Below are positions 1 to 11,433 of a stretch of 64,000 nucleotides of DNA, piece by piece. The position numbers and the translations under genes are program-made. Source of the DNA: Volvariella volvacea V23 (Eukaryota; Basidiomycota; Agaricomycetes; Agaricales; Pluteaceae); NCBI GenBank assembly GCA_000349905.1, contig KB722748.1, forward strand, positions 306,798 to 370,797, read 5' to 3'. Positions within the stretch are counted from its first letter, which is position 1; each line of letters begins with the position of its first letter. The notes under the pieces are model-generated. The model had not been told where the DNA came from. It made no database searches and was given only the letters and a program-made list of their open reading frames with translations.

Positions 1-1444
1 AAAGGTCTTCAAACTTGTTGACCTACCATCTGGCCAAAAGGCTATTAAAAATAGATGGGTATTTGCAGTTAAGTCCGATGGCCGCAAATGTGCTAGACTC
101 GTTGCCAAAGGTTTCTCACAGATTGAAGGTGTAGACTATGATGAGATATTTTCTCCTGTCGTCCACTATGAATCTGTTCATCTTATGCTTGCACTGGCTG
201 CACTTGAAGATTGGTGCGCTGTCACATTAGATGTGAGAGATGCTTTTCTGTATGGTGACCTCGATGAGGAAATCTACATGGAACAACCTGAGGGCTTTGT
301 GATCAAAGGCAAAGAATGCAAAGTCATGCGTTTACTAAAAGCGTTATATGGATTGAAACAGGCTGCTAATTCATGGTGGAAAGCGCTAGTTCAGTCAATG
401 AAAGAACTTGGCTTTCATAGACTAAAATCTGACGCTGGAATATTCATACATCAACAAACAAATAGCTTGATTGTTATTGCTATTGTTTATGTTGATGATG
501 CCTTATTTCTGGGGCCTGACCAGAGCCTTGTAACCAAGAAGAAATCTGAGTTCATGGAGCATTGGGAATGTAGAGACCTAGGTGATGCAATAGAATTCCT
601 TGGAATGCATATCAAGCGTCAAGGAAAGCGTATTTCACTTGATCAATCAACCTATCTCAAAAAGGTTGTTGAATGCTTTGGCATGCAAAATGCAAAAGTT
701 GCATCTACTCCACTCCCACATGGTTATAAACCTATACCAAATGATGGAAATAGTACTCCTCAATTACGCTCTCAATTTCAATCAATTATTGGATCACTGT
801 TGTATCTCATGTTGGGGACCAGACCAGACATTGCTTATGTGGTCATACGTCTATCGCAATTTGCTGCGAATCCCTCAGAAGATCATGTCAACAAAGTGTT
901 GTACATTTGCCGATATCTAGTAAGCACTTCTGACTATGCCCTCATCTACAATGGGGCTAGTAACTTGGGATTAATCATTTTTACAGACTCGGACTGGGGT
1001 TCAAGTCCAGATGGTAGAAAATCAATGGCTGGCTACTTTATGAAACTGGCTGCTGCATCAGTTACATGGCAAACACATCGTCAACGTACTGTAGCGCTGT
1101 CTTCTACAGAAGCTGAATACATGGCCTTGTCTGACTGTGCTCAACAAGTCATGTGGGTCAAGAATCTCTTTGCAGAGATTGGTTTTGATTTGATCAGGCC
1201 GCTAATATGTGCTGACAATCAAGGATCAATATTTATTGGATCCAACCTTGTGCAAGAGAGACGATCCAAGCACATTGATATACACTACCATTACATACGT
1301 GATCTAATAGAAGATGAAAAAGTCTTAGTAGTCTTCATACCTGGAAGCAAAAATCCTGCAGACATGTTCACAAAGAATCTTGACAAGCAGAAGTTCCTTC
1401 AATTCCGAGAGCACCTTGGGCTTGAGTTTTACTTGCCATCATAG
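1..1444 (+). mobile_element. Ty1/copia pol, reverse transcriptase-RNase H part (5' truncated by window edge)
   Basis: The frame is open from base 2 to the TAG at 1442 and enters from outside the window. The protein starts in the copia RT core: a W-V-F..K.DGR block and RLVAKGFSQ. The LDVRDAFLYGDL block, LYGLKQA and the catalytic YVDD box follow. The RNase H part has DSDWGSSPDGRKSMAGY, then SSTEAEYMAL and the late ADNQGS...SKHIDIHYHYIRD block usual for copia. No stop or frameshift is present, unlike the gypsy pol at 10-18 kb. Gag, protease and integrase lie upstream. A purine run (1480-1486) and the 3' LTR follow directly, so this is the end of a copia element. Confidence 0.93.
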
Positions 1445-1486
1445 ATATGCTTAGCACCATTAATCATGGTACTTAGCATGGGGGAG

Positions 1487-1600
1487 TGTTGGATGGACCG
1501 TCAATATGGACTAGACTTATGGTTATCCAGACCGAGTATACAGACCGGTACTTGGCATGCCTGATATTGGTGCCTGGTGGTAAGTTCTGAGCTTGTAATG
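1487..1600 (+). repeat. Copia 3' LTR, first 114 bp, cut by an LTR insertion
   Basis: It begins TGTTGGATGG directly after the purine-rich GGGGGAG tract that follows copia pol, where a 3' LTR should start. Its first ~75 bases resemble the sense strand of the solo LTR at 45255-45623. At 1601 it is interrupted by a family A LTR in minus orientation. The remainder of this LTR was not found in the window. Confidence 0.8.
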
Positions 1601-1990
1601 TGTCAGGAATTGTACCTTTATTTCTTATTTATTCACAATTATTTAATTTTAATTTTAATTTATTTATTTCTTTTTCTTTTTCTTTTCTTTAGGCATCAAG
1701 AACCATGTGGCTGCTTACTTAATCCAGATTATGTCATGATCACATGATGCATTACCTTTTGAGCCACCTTCAGAGATTCTGGGCATCAAGGTATTCTCAG
1801 CAGTATTACTAGTCTCAGAGCCATCATTCCAGCTTATGGCTTATCTCTAGCCAATGGGATCTTAGCAATACCAGACACCAGTGATGTCATCATGAGGTCA
1901 TAGACAAATACCCATAACATGTCATGATTTTTTATGTTTGGTCATATTTGTTGCATGATTATATCATCAATATCTGATTATCTCTTCCTT

Positions 1991-2712
1991 TGTCAGTGAC
2001 GAGGACACTTGGCCCCAAAGACAATATACAAAACAATAAATAAGGAAGAAAGAAAACATTTACCACTTGGCACACATCTCTACATGTTATCAGATGGGCC
2101 TACTACAAGGGATCACCCACACAGTGGTGCCCAGGTATCATCAGTGGCATAGTTGCGAAAACTCTCACTACCAGCCAGCAGGAGAGATGAGAGGGATACA
2201 AGAATCCTAACAATGTGCACTCACCTCTTAGTAGCCTGTTAGTTCAGGTTGTGCCAGAGTCTCTGAGACAAAGCTAGCTTGGCAGAGTAGACAAGGTCGA
2301 AACTGAGGAAAACCCCCAGAGCCAACCAAGCCCACTTATATATTCACCAGAGTCTATATGTACATGTTTACACTATTCTAGACTATTCTATGGGTATCTA
2401 TCTATGACCTCATGATGACATCACCAGTGTCTGGTATTGCTAAGATTCTATTGGGTAAAGATAAGCTGTGAGCTGGGATAATGGCTCCAAGACTAATGAC
2501 GCCACTGAGAATACCTTGATGCCCAAGACCTCTGAAGGTGGCTCAAAAGGTAATGCATCATGTGGCCAAGATGTAATCTAATCTAATCTGGATTAAGTAA
2601 GCAAGTCACGTGGTTCCTGGCGCCTAAGAGATAAAATGAAAGGAAAAAGAAAATAAAAATAAAAATTAAATAATTAGTGAATAAATAGAGAATAAGGATA
2701 CGGTTCCTGACA
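1991..2712 (+). repeat. Family A solo LTR, copy 1
   Basis: 722 bp, TGTCAGTGAC...TTCCTGACA, with perfect 5-bp target duplications tcctt at 1986-1990 and 2713-2717. It is inserted in the family D LTR. Similar throughout to the copies at 8591 and 13783. No internal coding region, so a solo LTR. Confidence 0.92.
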
Positions 2713-2959
2713 TCCTTCTTATCACTTCACTTCTTCTTAGTGCTTACCCTTAACCTTGGATGCCCTTATAACACAAGTAACTACTTTACCTTGGACACCA
2801 TAAGTGGCTATCCTCTCTTAGGTTACATTATATGCCCTAGTAGTATTATTTCTAAATGTCTTCACACTCTTGTATTCTAAGTGCTGGTTATAAGCCTTAG
2901 ATATCCTGAGTTGCTACTACCTAACAGCTATCTCATAGATGCCCTCTTACCTTAAGCAC

Positions 2960-3721
2960 TGTTGCAGAAAAAGCGAATACTCAGATTCTATTCCCAAGCG
3001 AAGAATAATAAGTAAAAGGGTGAGTAAAGAAGAGACTAGCTCGTATGCTTACCTATTCCCAAGCAAAGAATCTTTAAAGCTGGGGAATAGGTGGCAAGAG
3101 CAGTACGGTATATATACTACTCGAAGATAAATAAAGATAAATAAACGGATATAATCTCCTGGGTGAGGAGAAGTGGGGGAGTAGGAATGAACGTATCAAA
3201 GTGGGAGTTCTGAGCAAAGAGTGTAGCGCACAAACCAAGAGACGCGTAAGCTGGGTTGGCATGTACGCGTAAGCCCATGTCATGTGCAGTCAATGTGGGA
3301 GGGGACGGAGTCATATGAAATCATAATCGATCTTCTGACTTGACACATGTTCATCTAGAACAAGATCGAATCATCGGATGCAATAGAGAACAAAGGGTAT
3401 ACCATAAAGGGGAAACGGAGATGAGAAAAGTGAGATAGGATTGCGTAAGTGAGGGTATAGGATACGGGTAAACGGATGTATGTAGGTGGTAATGATGAGT
3501 AAAAGGGAAGATGGGGTAATGCGTATTATGTATCGAAGATATGATGAAAAAGGGTGTATCAAAAAGAAAGAAGAAAGAAAAGGAAAATGAGATAATAGAG
3601 ATGCTTGGTGGGCGTCAAGGTAGGTGTAAGCGCTTGGTGAGCGCTTGTTGATGAGATGTAGACGCTTGGTGGGTGTCAAGGTGTCGGGCGTTTATGTCGA
3701 GGGCTCTTATGAGCCCTGACA
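2960..3721 (-). repeat. Family C solo LTR, copy 1
   Basis: 762 bp, minus orientation, between perfect duplications agcac (2955-2959 and 3722-3726), inserted in the family D LTR. The sense 5' end carries the C-family hairpin GGGCTC-ATAA-GAGCCC. Contains a TATATATAC stretch near 3110. Confidence 0.92.
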
Positions 3722-3779
3722 AGCACTAGTCACCTTAAGTGTCTAGAGTGGTTAACCCTTAGGTTATTACCCAAGTGTC

Positions 3780-4331
3780 TGTTACAAGTACTTACCTCTG
3801 TAATGACTTTTAGCAGGAGTAGAGTCAACTAGGGCAGTTGCTTGTGCACAAATAATGCAGTAGAGTGAAGGAAGAGCACAAATTGATTGATTTGAGGAGT
3901 GATACTCAGAAGTACAGGCCTTATATATCTACAAGACTGTATGTAACTATTTGTACAATGTAAATGACTGCCAACAGACCTATCATCTGAAGCATGTGTT
4001 TAACTAATTGACCAATGGCATAAGTCCCTCTATTCTACAATGTTCCATGACATTCCATGAGGCTATACATATGACTCAGTCATGATGTAATATGACTCTG
4101 AGGTTCTGGCATGTTCCATAACCTTCTGGAAGATTCTAGAGAAGTCTTGGCATGCGAAGATATTACTAACAATGATTATATAATAAGAATAGACACCTAG
4201 GATAAGCGCTGAGGCATAAGTGCCCACAATAGCCGCTCAAGGGTGTTAGCACTTGAGGGTTACTAGAAGAATGTGAGGTAATTGAAGGGAAGAAATAGTG
4301 TGAATACTGTCACACGTAGAAAACCGTGATA
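3780..4331 (-). repeat. Family B solo LTR, copy 1
   Basis: 552 bp, starting TGTTACAAGTACTTACC, minus orientation, flanked by perfect duplications gtgtc (3775-3779 and 4332-4336). It is the LTR family of the gypsy chromovirus at 10-19 kb. The sense 5' terminus has decayed from TGTCATGG to TATCACGG. Confidence 0.92.
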
Positions 4332-4903
4332 GTGTCCTTAAACACCTTGAGCAGTTACTCATAACACACTAGTATAAGTGCTTACTCATTATATACTGTA
4401 TTTCATACCTTTCATTGACATCTCTTAGTCATTACCCATTATGACATCAATAGTTGATTCCAGAATACTCTAGAACTCTTGGTAGATCTCTGATTACATC
4501 ATGACTTACATCATATGTTGTACCTTGTAGTATATTTTAGAATACTCTTTGTTATGTACATGGTACTATACTTAGCTATTGGACCCCTAAGCAGTCACAT
4601 GACTTTCATCAGGCTGGTAGATTGATTAGTTAGTGCACTACAAACACCAACAAATACATACATATAACTTTCATGTATATAAGGCTTGTATCTCTGGGTT
4701 TTGCTTCCCAGATCAATCAATTTGTCTCTTAGACTGATACTACCATCATCTGAGTATGCTCAACCCCAACATTGTGACTCTTCTCTTGCAAAATCCCCTG
4801 TTAGTCAGTTGTCCTGTAACATAAAATAGTCTGAAATAGTATAAACATATACATATGGACCTTGGTAAATATATAAGTGGGCTAGGTTGGCTTTGGGGGT
4901 TTT

Positions 4904-5742
4904 TGTCATGGTTTTCCATATTTGGACATATTTGTTGCATGATTACATCATCAACATCCAATTATTTCTTTCTTCTTGTCACTTCAATTCTTCTAAGTGC
5001 TTATCCTTAACCTTGGATGCCCTTATAACACAAATAACTACTTTACCTTAAACACTATAAGTGGCTATCATCTCCTAGGTTACATTATATGCCCTAGTAG
5101 TAACATTCCTTAATGTCTTCACACTCTTGTATTTTAAGCACTGGTTATAAGCCTTAGATATACTAAGTTGCTACTACCTAGTGGCTATCTCATAAACACC
5201 CTCTTACCTTAAGCACTAGTCAAGCCTTAAGCACCTAGAGCAGTTAACCCTTAGGTTATTTCTCAAATGTCCTTAGACACCTTGAGCAGTTATTCATAAT
5301 ACATTAGTATAAGCACTTACTTGTTACATACCATATTCCATACCTTTCATTGATGTCCTTCAGTCATGACATCTATAGATGGTTCCAGAGTACTCTAGAA
5401 CTCTTGTTAGATCTCTGATTGCATCATGACTTATGTCATATGCTGTACCTTGTAGAATATCCTAGAATACTTCTAGTTATGTACACAGTACTATACTTAG
5501 CTATTGGATCCCTAAGTAGTCACATGACTTTCATCAGGCAGATCAATTAGTCAATGCACTACAAATAATAACAAATACATACATATAACCTTCATGTATA
5601 TAAGGCTTGTATCTCTGGGTTTTGCTTCCTAGATCAATCAATCTTGTCTCTTAGACTGATACCACCATCATCTGAGTACACTCAACCCCAGTACTATGAC
5701 TCTTCTCTTGCAAGATCTCTTGTTGGTTAGTTGTCTTGTACA
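4904..5742 (+). repeat. Family D solo LTR, copy 2
   Basis: 839 bp, TGTCATGGTTTTCC...TTGTACA, between perfect duplications gtttt (4899-4903 and 5743-5747). It is inserted in the minus-strand family A LTR, whose sequence resumes on both sides. Best uninterrupted copy of family D in the window. A TATATAAGG promoter-like motif lies near 5597. Confidence 0.9.
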
Positions 5743-5786
5743 GTTTTTCTTAGTTTTGACCTTGTTTACTCTGCCAAGTTAGCTTA

Positions 5787-5919
5787 TGTTACAGGACAAC
5801 TAACTAATAAGGGATCTTGCAGAAGAAGAGTCACATTACTGGGATTAAGCATACTCAGATGGTGGTACCAGTCTAAGAAACAAATTGATTGATCTGGGAA
5901 GTGAAACCCAGAGGTACAA
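5787..5919 (-). repeat. Family D LTR fragment
   Basis: 133 bp starting TGTTACAGGACAACTAAC, the reverse complement of the D 3' end. It is truncated at 5919, where an unrelated sequence starting TGTTAGTGAC begins. Confidence 0.75.
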
Positions 5920-6436
5920 TGTTAGTGACTGAGTTCAGGAGCAATCCATCACTAGTCACATAACACTATTTATCAACCAGGAACAAGTCAACCTGGCCAG
6001 TGTTATACCCAATCTGAAGATCAGGCTGTTCTTTACCTTACACAGCCTTATCAAGACCCATGTTTGTCAGGAGAATCAGAAACAGGAAAGTCACCCTAGA
6101 GCTACTCTCTGTCAAGGGGAGGTCACCCTGAAGAGGTTGTCCCAGTCTCTGCTTGTTCTTTATGCATGTTTTGGGCTGGTGTCCTAACCAGAATAGTTTG
6201 AAATGAAAAGGGAAAGCCAGTGAATGACACACCCAGGCAGCCAGCATTTGTGCTGAGTCCTTGAGACTTGGAGTGACTTGAGTGTTGAACATCTATTGTA
6301 ATTGTAAACAATAGGTAGTATTTGTTCTTAGTACAAATAAATACAATGCTCTATAAATAGCATGTAAAGTATATAAAGGCCTTGAAAGGCCTCTACAATC
6401 CTTATCTCTCTTCATCCTCTAATGTTATAGACCACA
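5920..6436 (+). repeat. Possible LTR of a further family (F)
   Basis: A 517-bp stretch running TGTTAGTGAC to GACCACA. It has a CTATAAATAG TATA-like motif at 6351 and a second TATAAAGG at 6374. It abuts the family D fragment on the left and nearly abuts a family B LTR on the right. No second copy and no target duplication were found, so its LTR nature rests on end bases and promoter-like motifs only. Confidence 0.35.
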
Positions 6437-6443
6437 TAATTGG

Positions 6444-6997
6444 TGTCATGGTTTTCTACATGTGACAGCATTTATACTATTATTTTCCTTCAATTATCAC
6501 ACATTCTTCTAGTAATCCTCAGGTGCTAACATGCTTGAGCAGCTATTGTGGGTGCTTATGCCTTAGCACTTATCCAAGGCATCTATTCTCATTATATAAT
6601 CTTTATTAGTAATATCTTCATATGCCAAGACTTCTCTAGAACTTTCCAGAAGGTTATGGAACATCCCAGAACCTCAGAGTCATATTGCATCATGATTGAG
6701 TCATATGCACAGCCTCATGGAATGTCATGGAACATTGTAGAATAGAGGGACTTATGCTATTGGTCACTGGTTAAACACATGACTCAGATATCTGATAGAT
6801 CTGTTGTCAATCATTTACATTGTACAAATAGTTATATACAGTCTTGTAGATATATAAGGCCTGTACTTCTGAGTATCACTCCTCAGATCAATCAATTTGT
6901 TTTTTCTTCATTCTTCTGCATTACCTGTGCACAAGTAACTGCCTTTGCTATCTCTACTCCTGCTTAAAGAATAGTACAGAGGTAAGTACTTATAACA
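6444..6997 (+). repeat. Family B LTR, copy 2
   Basis: 554 bp, TGTCATGGTTTTCTAC...ACTTATAACA, uninterrupted and similar to the gypsy 3' LTR at 18024 along its length. Flanks attgg (left) and tatta (right) do not match, unlike the other solo copies. It may be a product of recombination between elements, or a former element end. A TATATAAGG motif sits near 6852. Confidence 0.85.
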
Positions 6998-8590
6998 TAT
7001 TAATTGATCTCTCCATCATTTCCTTCTTTCACTCATTGTCATTGTCAGAGATGATGAGCTCCTTTGTTTCCCTTCTTGTGCTAGTAGTAGTGGACAACCT
7101 TTGCTGTTCATTGTGAACACCACCTACTAATCCTCCCAGAGTCATTACTGGTTATATCTTTGTCATCATCACCACCAGGGATGATTGACTCCTCCCATGA
7201 ACCACCTCATGTAACAGTGAGAGTAGTGCTTTGGCCTGCATGGTAAACAGTATGCCGGACCCTAGGCACAAGGGGTACACTGTGTCCTAGTGACAATAGT
7301 ACAGCTGTCTTTGGACAGACCATGAGCACCATGTGTGAAAACAGTCAGCTTGTCACTGGCAGTGTTGACAACATGTAATACATCTGTCAAACAAGTTTGC
7401 AGTAAAGGTGAAACCCTACTGAGCATCCTAATTTCCTCTGATCTGGTGAGAGAGACCAGGCAGACGCTGACTCTTGTGCAGATCAGCCAACCATCATACT
7501 CATGTTCTGGTGTGCTCCACCTTGTGACTGGTTGTGCTGCATCACTACTATGACCACAACTGACAATTGGAGATGGAGAAGTAGTTTTTCCTTTTTCCAT
7601 GGTAGTGCTTGCTGTAATAGGAGTGTTATTAATCTTGCCATACCAGATGCCAAAAGCACAAGAAACTATGCTGTCTGGCCATGTACTTGACACACTGTAT
7701 AGAAGGTTACATCAGAAGCCCAAGCTGTACTTGAAATCCAAGTGCCAGGTAGAGAGAGGCAGCTGCAAAGAGCCTCCACCAATGCATTACAACTCTTACC
7801 TTGATGCAACAGATTGAAGATCCACCACTTGCAACCTGCTTATCATTGCCACTACTACTTCCAAATTTAGCTCCACCAGTTCCTAGCCACATTCACTTCT
7901 GCAAAACCAAGATACTCAAATGCATTGAAGAGTATCAGGTCCTTTTTGAAGCTATAAAGATTAGAATGAACCTGGTATTTGTGAAGTTAAGAGAGGAGGA
8001 CATGAAAGAAGCTCCATCTATACCTTTAGAGAGGTGCAATGCACTCTGGAGATGGTGGAAATGCTTTCAGGACTATTATGAGAAGCTGGAGACAATTGGC
8101 CACTCTTGGTCCAACTCACAATGGAGGCAAATCAAAGGGGCTTGTAAATGTATTGGAAAGGTCTCTATAGAGAACCTTAGTATGCACTTACCAGAGATCT
8201 GTGAACAATTAGCAGATATTATCTTCACATAGTCAATAGAATTATCTTTGCTTTCACTATGGCATCAGGAATCTTTTTTATGTACTTATGTCAACAAACC
8301 ATCTGACCTGCTCCTACTTTTAGACATGACCAACTATACCACCAAATCCACAGTTGAACAAGTTTTAGAAGTTGTCTTCAACTGAATGACTAAAGAAGAA
8401 CACAATGAAATAGCTTTCTTCTGGGCCTGGTTTGAATTCTCCTATGCTAATCATAGATGGGGATGGGATAAGTGGTACACTGAAGAGGAGTATTGGGGGA
8501 TGGTTGAGACTAGAGGATTCAAGAAATATTACATGCACTTAGCTACATTAGAAATATCCTCTGTTTATTATTTGTCCGACTAAAGCATTC
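6998..8590. other. AT-rich region with degenerate, unrecognised open frames
   Basis: No known family is recognised. Three frames stand out: 7262-7693 on the minus strand (144 codons with stop), 7801-8232 on the plus strand (rich in W, K and E; contains LERCNALWRWWKCFQDYY) and 8386-8583 on the plus strand (FWAWFEFSYANHRWGWDKW). The two plus-strand frames share a Trp-rich character and could be exons or shards of one product. Position inside the transposon nest suggests internal sequence of an element, but there is no RT, integrase or transposase motif. Confidence 0.3.
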
Positions 8591-9281
8591 TGTCAGCAAC
8601 AAGGGTGCTTGGCCCCAAAGATAATAAATAGATAAAGAAAAAGAGCATCAACTACTCAGCACACATCTTTACATGTTATCAGATGGGCCTATTACAAGAG
8701 ATCATTTACATGGTGGTGCTCAGGTATTACCAGTGGCATGGTTGCAAAGACACTCACTACTGTCTGGCAGGGGAGATGAGATGGATACAAGAATCCTAAC
8801 AATGCATACTCACCTCTTAATAGCCTGTTAGTGCAGGTTGCACTGGAGTCTCTGGGACAAAGCTAGCTCAACAGAATAAACAAGGTCAAAACTAAGGAAA
8901 ACCCCTAGAGCCAACCTCACCTACTTATATATTCTCCAAGGTTGTATGTATATATTTACACTATTCTATGGGTATCTATCTATGACTTCATAATGACATC
9001 ACCAGTATCTGGTATTGCTAAGATTCCATTGGGTAGAGATAAGCTATGAGCCAGGATGATGGCTCCAAGACTAATGATGCCACCAAGAATGCCTCAATGC
9101 CCAGGATCTCTGAAGGTGGCTCAAAAGGTAATGCATCATGTGATTCTAATCTAATCTGGATTAAGTAAGCAGTCACATGGTTTTTGGGTGCCTAATAAAA
9201 GGAAATTAAAAATAAAATAAAAATAAAAATAAATATTAGATAATTGGAAATAAATAGGGAATAAGAATATGATTCTTGACA
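8591..9281 (+). repeat. Family A solo LTR, copy 2
   Basis: 691 bp, TGTCAGCAAC...TTCTTGACA. Flanks cattc (8586-8590) and cgttc (9282-9286) form a target duplication with one mismatch. Similar throughout to the other A copies. Confidence 0.9.
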
Positions 9282-10164
9282 CGTTCCTTGCAAATCCTAT
9301 GTTTCAAATCCCACTTTGTTGAAATCTAATGTGTTCCTGTAGAAATGGCATATCAAGTATATCAATCAGGATTTCCTGAATACAGGGTTGAAAACTTTGA
9401 ACAATGTGTTCTTGAAGATATAAACCTGAACCAAATGGCTGTCATGAATGGGCTAATTTTATTTTTAATTTATTATCTTTATTCCTATTTATAGACACTT
9501 ATATAGACACCTAAAATATCATTATTAATTTCACTTTCCTTTTAATTTATTATGTCATTCATTTATCAGATTAGTCAGCATGATTAGATAAAACAATTAC
9601 ATACGTAGGTGATCACAATTACTACATTAAGTACATTCCCAAATGGCAGTCACCTCCAAAAAGATACAAACTGGTTAGCGAATAACCGAGGGAGACCATT
9701 AGGCATATGACCCATAGAATGTACTAGAAATGTGTGTCATGATTGCGCCATAGTACACAATCATTGTGCAAGTATTAGCACAATGGTTTGTGCGTAGATA
9801 GTTAGATTATCTATAAATACTGGAGCTAACTGGCAGGTAGCTCCCCAGTTCTGATCTGGTCTTTATTGCCCTCATTGAGCCGCGCAGCCTAAGTACTTTA
9901 GTGCCCTTACTCTGACAACCAAGACATATACTCATTATGATACAAGTACTCATAGTAGTAAGCAGATCATCATTAAATAATTCTTCTTATCTGGTTGTTG
10001 TGGAGTGAGATGCTTCACGTGCATCCACCAACCACCACGTTATGTTTCATATGGATGGCTTAAGGCCTGTCCCCTATCAAGGGTAGAGTCCATCTTCTCA
10101 CATTCTTACTTATTTCATGATGCTATTCATCAGGGTTGGCGAGTGCTTGACGCGGTCGCTAACA
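9282..10164. other. Leader region 5' of gypsy gag; possible unrelated LTR
   Basis: No gene is seen. A TCTATAAATACTGG promoter-like motif at about 9810 and a TTGGCGAGTGC stretch just before the gag start look like the end of an LTR followed by a primer-binding site. The sequence does not resemble family B, which is the 3' LTR of the downstream element. A short frame at 9339-9480 is unrecognised. Confidence 0.35.
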
Positions 10165-11433
10165 ATGGCTAACCAGCCCAGAGCTTTCTTATCTCAAATA
10201 GCAACCAACATGTATGACCTTACTAAGGAGTTAGTCAGAGAATACCTCAAAAATATTATCAACCTTTAGAATAAGCATATCAATGCTGCATTCAACAACA
10301 TCTATGCCTATCTGACCACTCTCAAGTTAGAAGTACAACAGCTATACAATCAAGCTGCACAAGGAGCTGCAAATCATATGAAGATTTCTGACCCTCCTAC
10401 ATTTGAAGGAGCTTCAAATAAGATGGCCCTTGATGCATGGTTTAATCAAGTCTCATTATATTGCACAGCAACTGATTTCAACACTAATCAGCAAAAAATT
10501 ATTTGTGCATTGACTTGACTACATGGTTCCACCGCAGTATACATGCAGCGCAAATTTGATGACAACCGAGAGGGATGTGACCTTGGCACTTGGCAAGACT
10601 TTATAAAGGAGTTGAGTGGTGTTTATGGAAAGAGGAGCAATATTGATACTGCCAAGGAGAAATTATCAGCTTTATGGAATAACAAGGATCTTGCTAAGAA
10701 GGACTTTATCAAGTTTGCAGAACAGTATTGTACCCTTGCTCATCTTGCAGATTATGAAGACAAGATTCACATTGACAAGCTAACCCTTGTGATCCCACAA
10801 GAACTTCGTAATGCTATTGTTATATATGAAGTAGAGGGCAAACTACCTAATAACTGGGATGCATACTTAGAACTGCTACTTAAAGCCTTCAAAGTACTAC
10901 ATCCTGATTGCACTAAAGGTTCTATTTTTAGTACTGGTTCAAACAATGGGAGAGGAAAGGATTCTAATGCTATGAAGGTAGACTTGGCAAAGAAGATTAA
11001 AGGCAAAGGCAAGGAGGTCAATTCTCAAACTTCTGAGAAGAAATTCTGTTCATACTGCAACAAAAACAACTCACATTACAAAAACACACACAATACTGCT
11101 GATTGCTGATCTAAACTGAAGAACAAAAAGTCTTTACTCTCAAAGTCTTCATCTTCTCCCAGCAAGGATAAGAAAGAAGGTAAACAAAACCATATACAAT
11201 TCAAGGCTCGTATCAATGAGCTACAAAAGCAATTTGCAGAATTAATGGGAGAAGGCTATGATTTGTCAGACTCTGATGCTGGCCCATCAACCTCTACTAA
11301 ATGGACAGCTAGTATTTCAACTGCGAGAATTGTAGAGATCCCAGATGAAGATTCCTTGTCTGCTGAAATGGAGGCAACACCTGGGGGCAATAACTTAGGT
11401 GATGAATCAGATAAATGGCCAAACAAATCTTAG
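10165..11433 (+). pseudogene. Ty3/gypsy gag, inactivated by in-frame stops
   Basis: One reading frame runs from the ATG at 10165 to the TAG at 11431-11433, interrupted by TAG at 10267 and TGA at 10516 and 11107. The product would be a retrotransposon capsid: an N-terminal helical segment, a DPPTFEG...W block, a helical capsid-like core (TWQDFIKEL, FIKFAEQY), then a basic stretch and a Cys-X2-Cys...His...Cys knuckle (CSYCNKNNSHYKNTHNTADC). A Ser/Asp-rich tail follows. Replacing TGA by CGA gives arginine, matching loss of CpG. It belongs with the protease and pol pieces downstream. Confidence 0.8.

Larger units (their letters stand above)
1920..4821 (+). repeat. Family D solo LTR carrying three nested solo LTRs
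   Basis: It starts TGTCATGATTT and ends CCTGTAACA. Flanks are taaca (1915-1919) and taaaa (4822-4826), a target duplication with one mismatch. Removing the A, C and B solo LTRs and their duplications leaves about 850 bp, matching the 839-bp D copy at 4904-5742. It contains a TATATAAGG motif near 4677. No coding capacity is seen. Confidence 0.82.
1601..5786 (-). repeat. Family A LTR, minus orientation, in three pieces (1601-1919, 4822-4903, 5743-5786)
   Basis: The three pieces together are the reverse complement of the 3' part of the family A LTR at 1991-2712. They are separated by two family D LTRs, and the family A sequence resumes exactly across each insertion. The copy starts with TGTCAGGAA (reverse of the A 3' end) inside the copia LTR. 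A third, minus-strand D fragment interrupts it at 5787. The remaining 5' third of this copy is not visible afterwards. Oldest LTR insertion readable in the nest apart from the copia LTR. Confidence 0.8.

Noticed and set aside
6444..6997. Family B LTR considered as 5' LTR of the gypsy at 10-18 kb
   Set aside because: More than 3 kb of unrelated sequence and an A solo LTR separate it from gag, and a different leader lies directly before gag. Its flanks (attgg/tatta) do not match the base pairs after the 3' LTR (gcctc) either.
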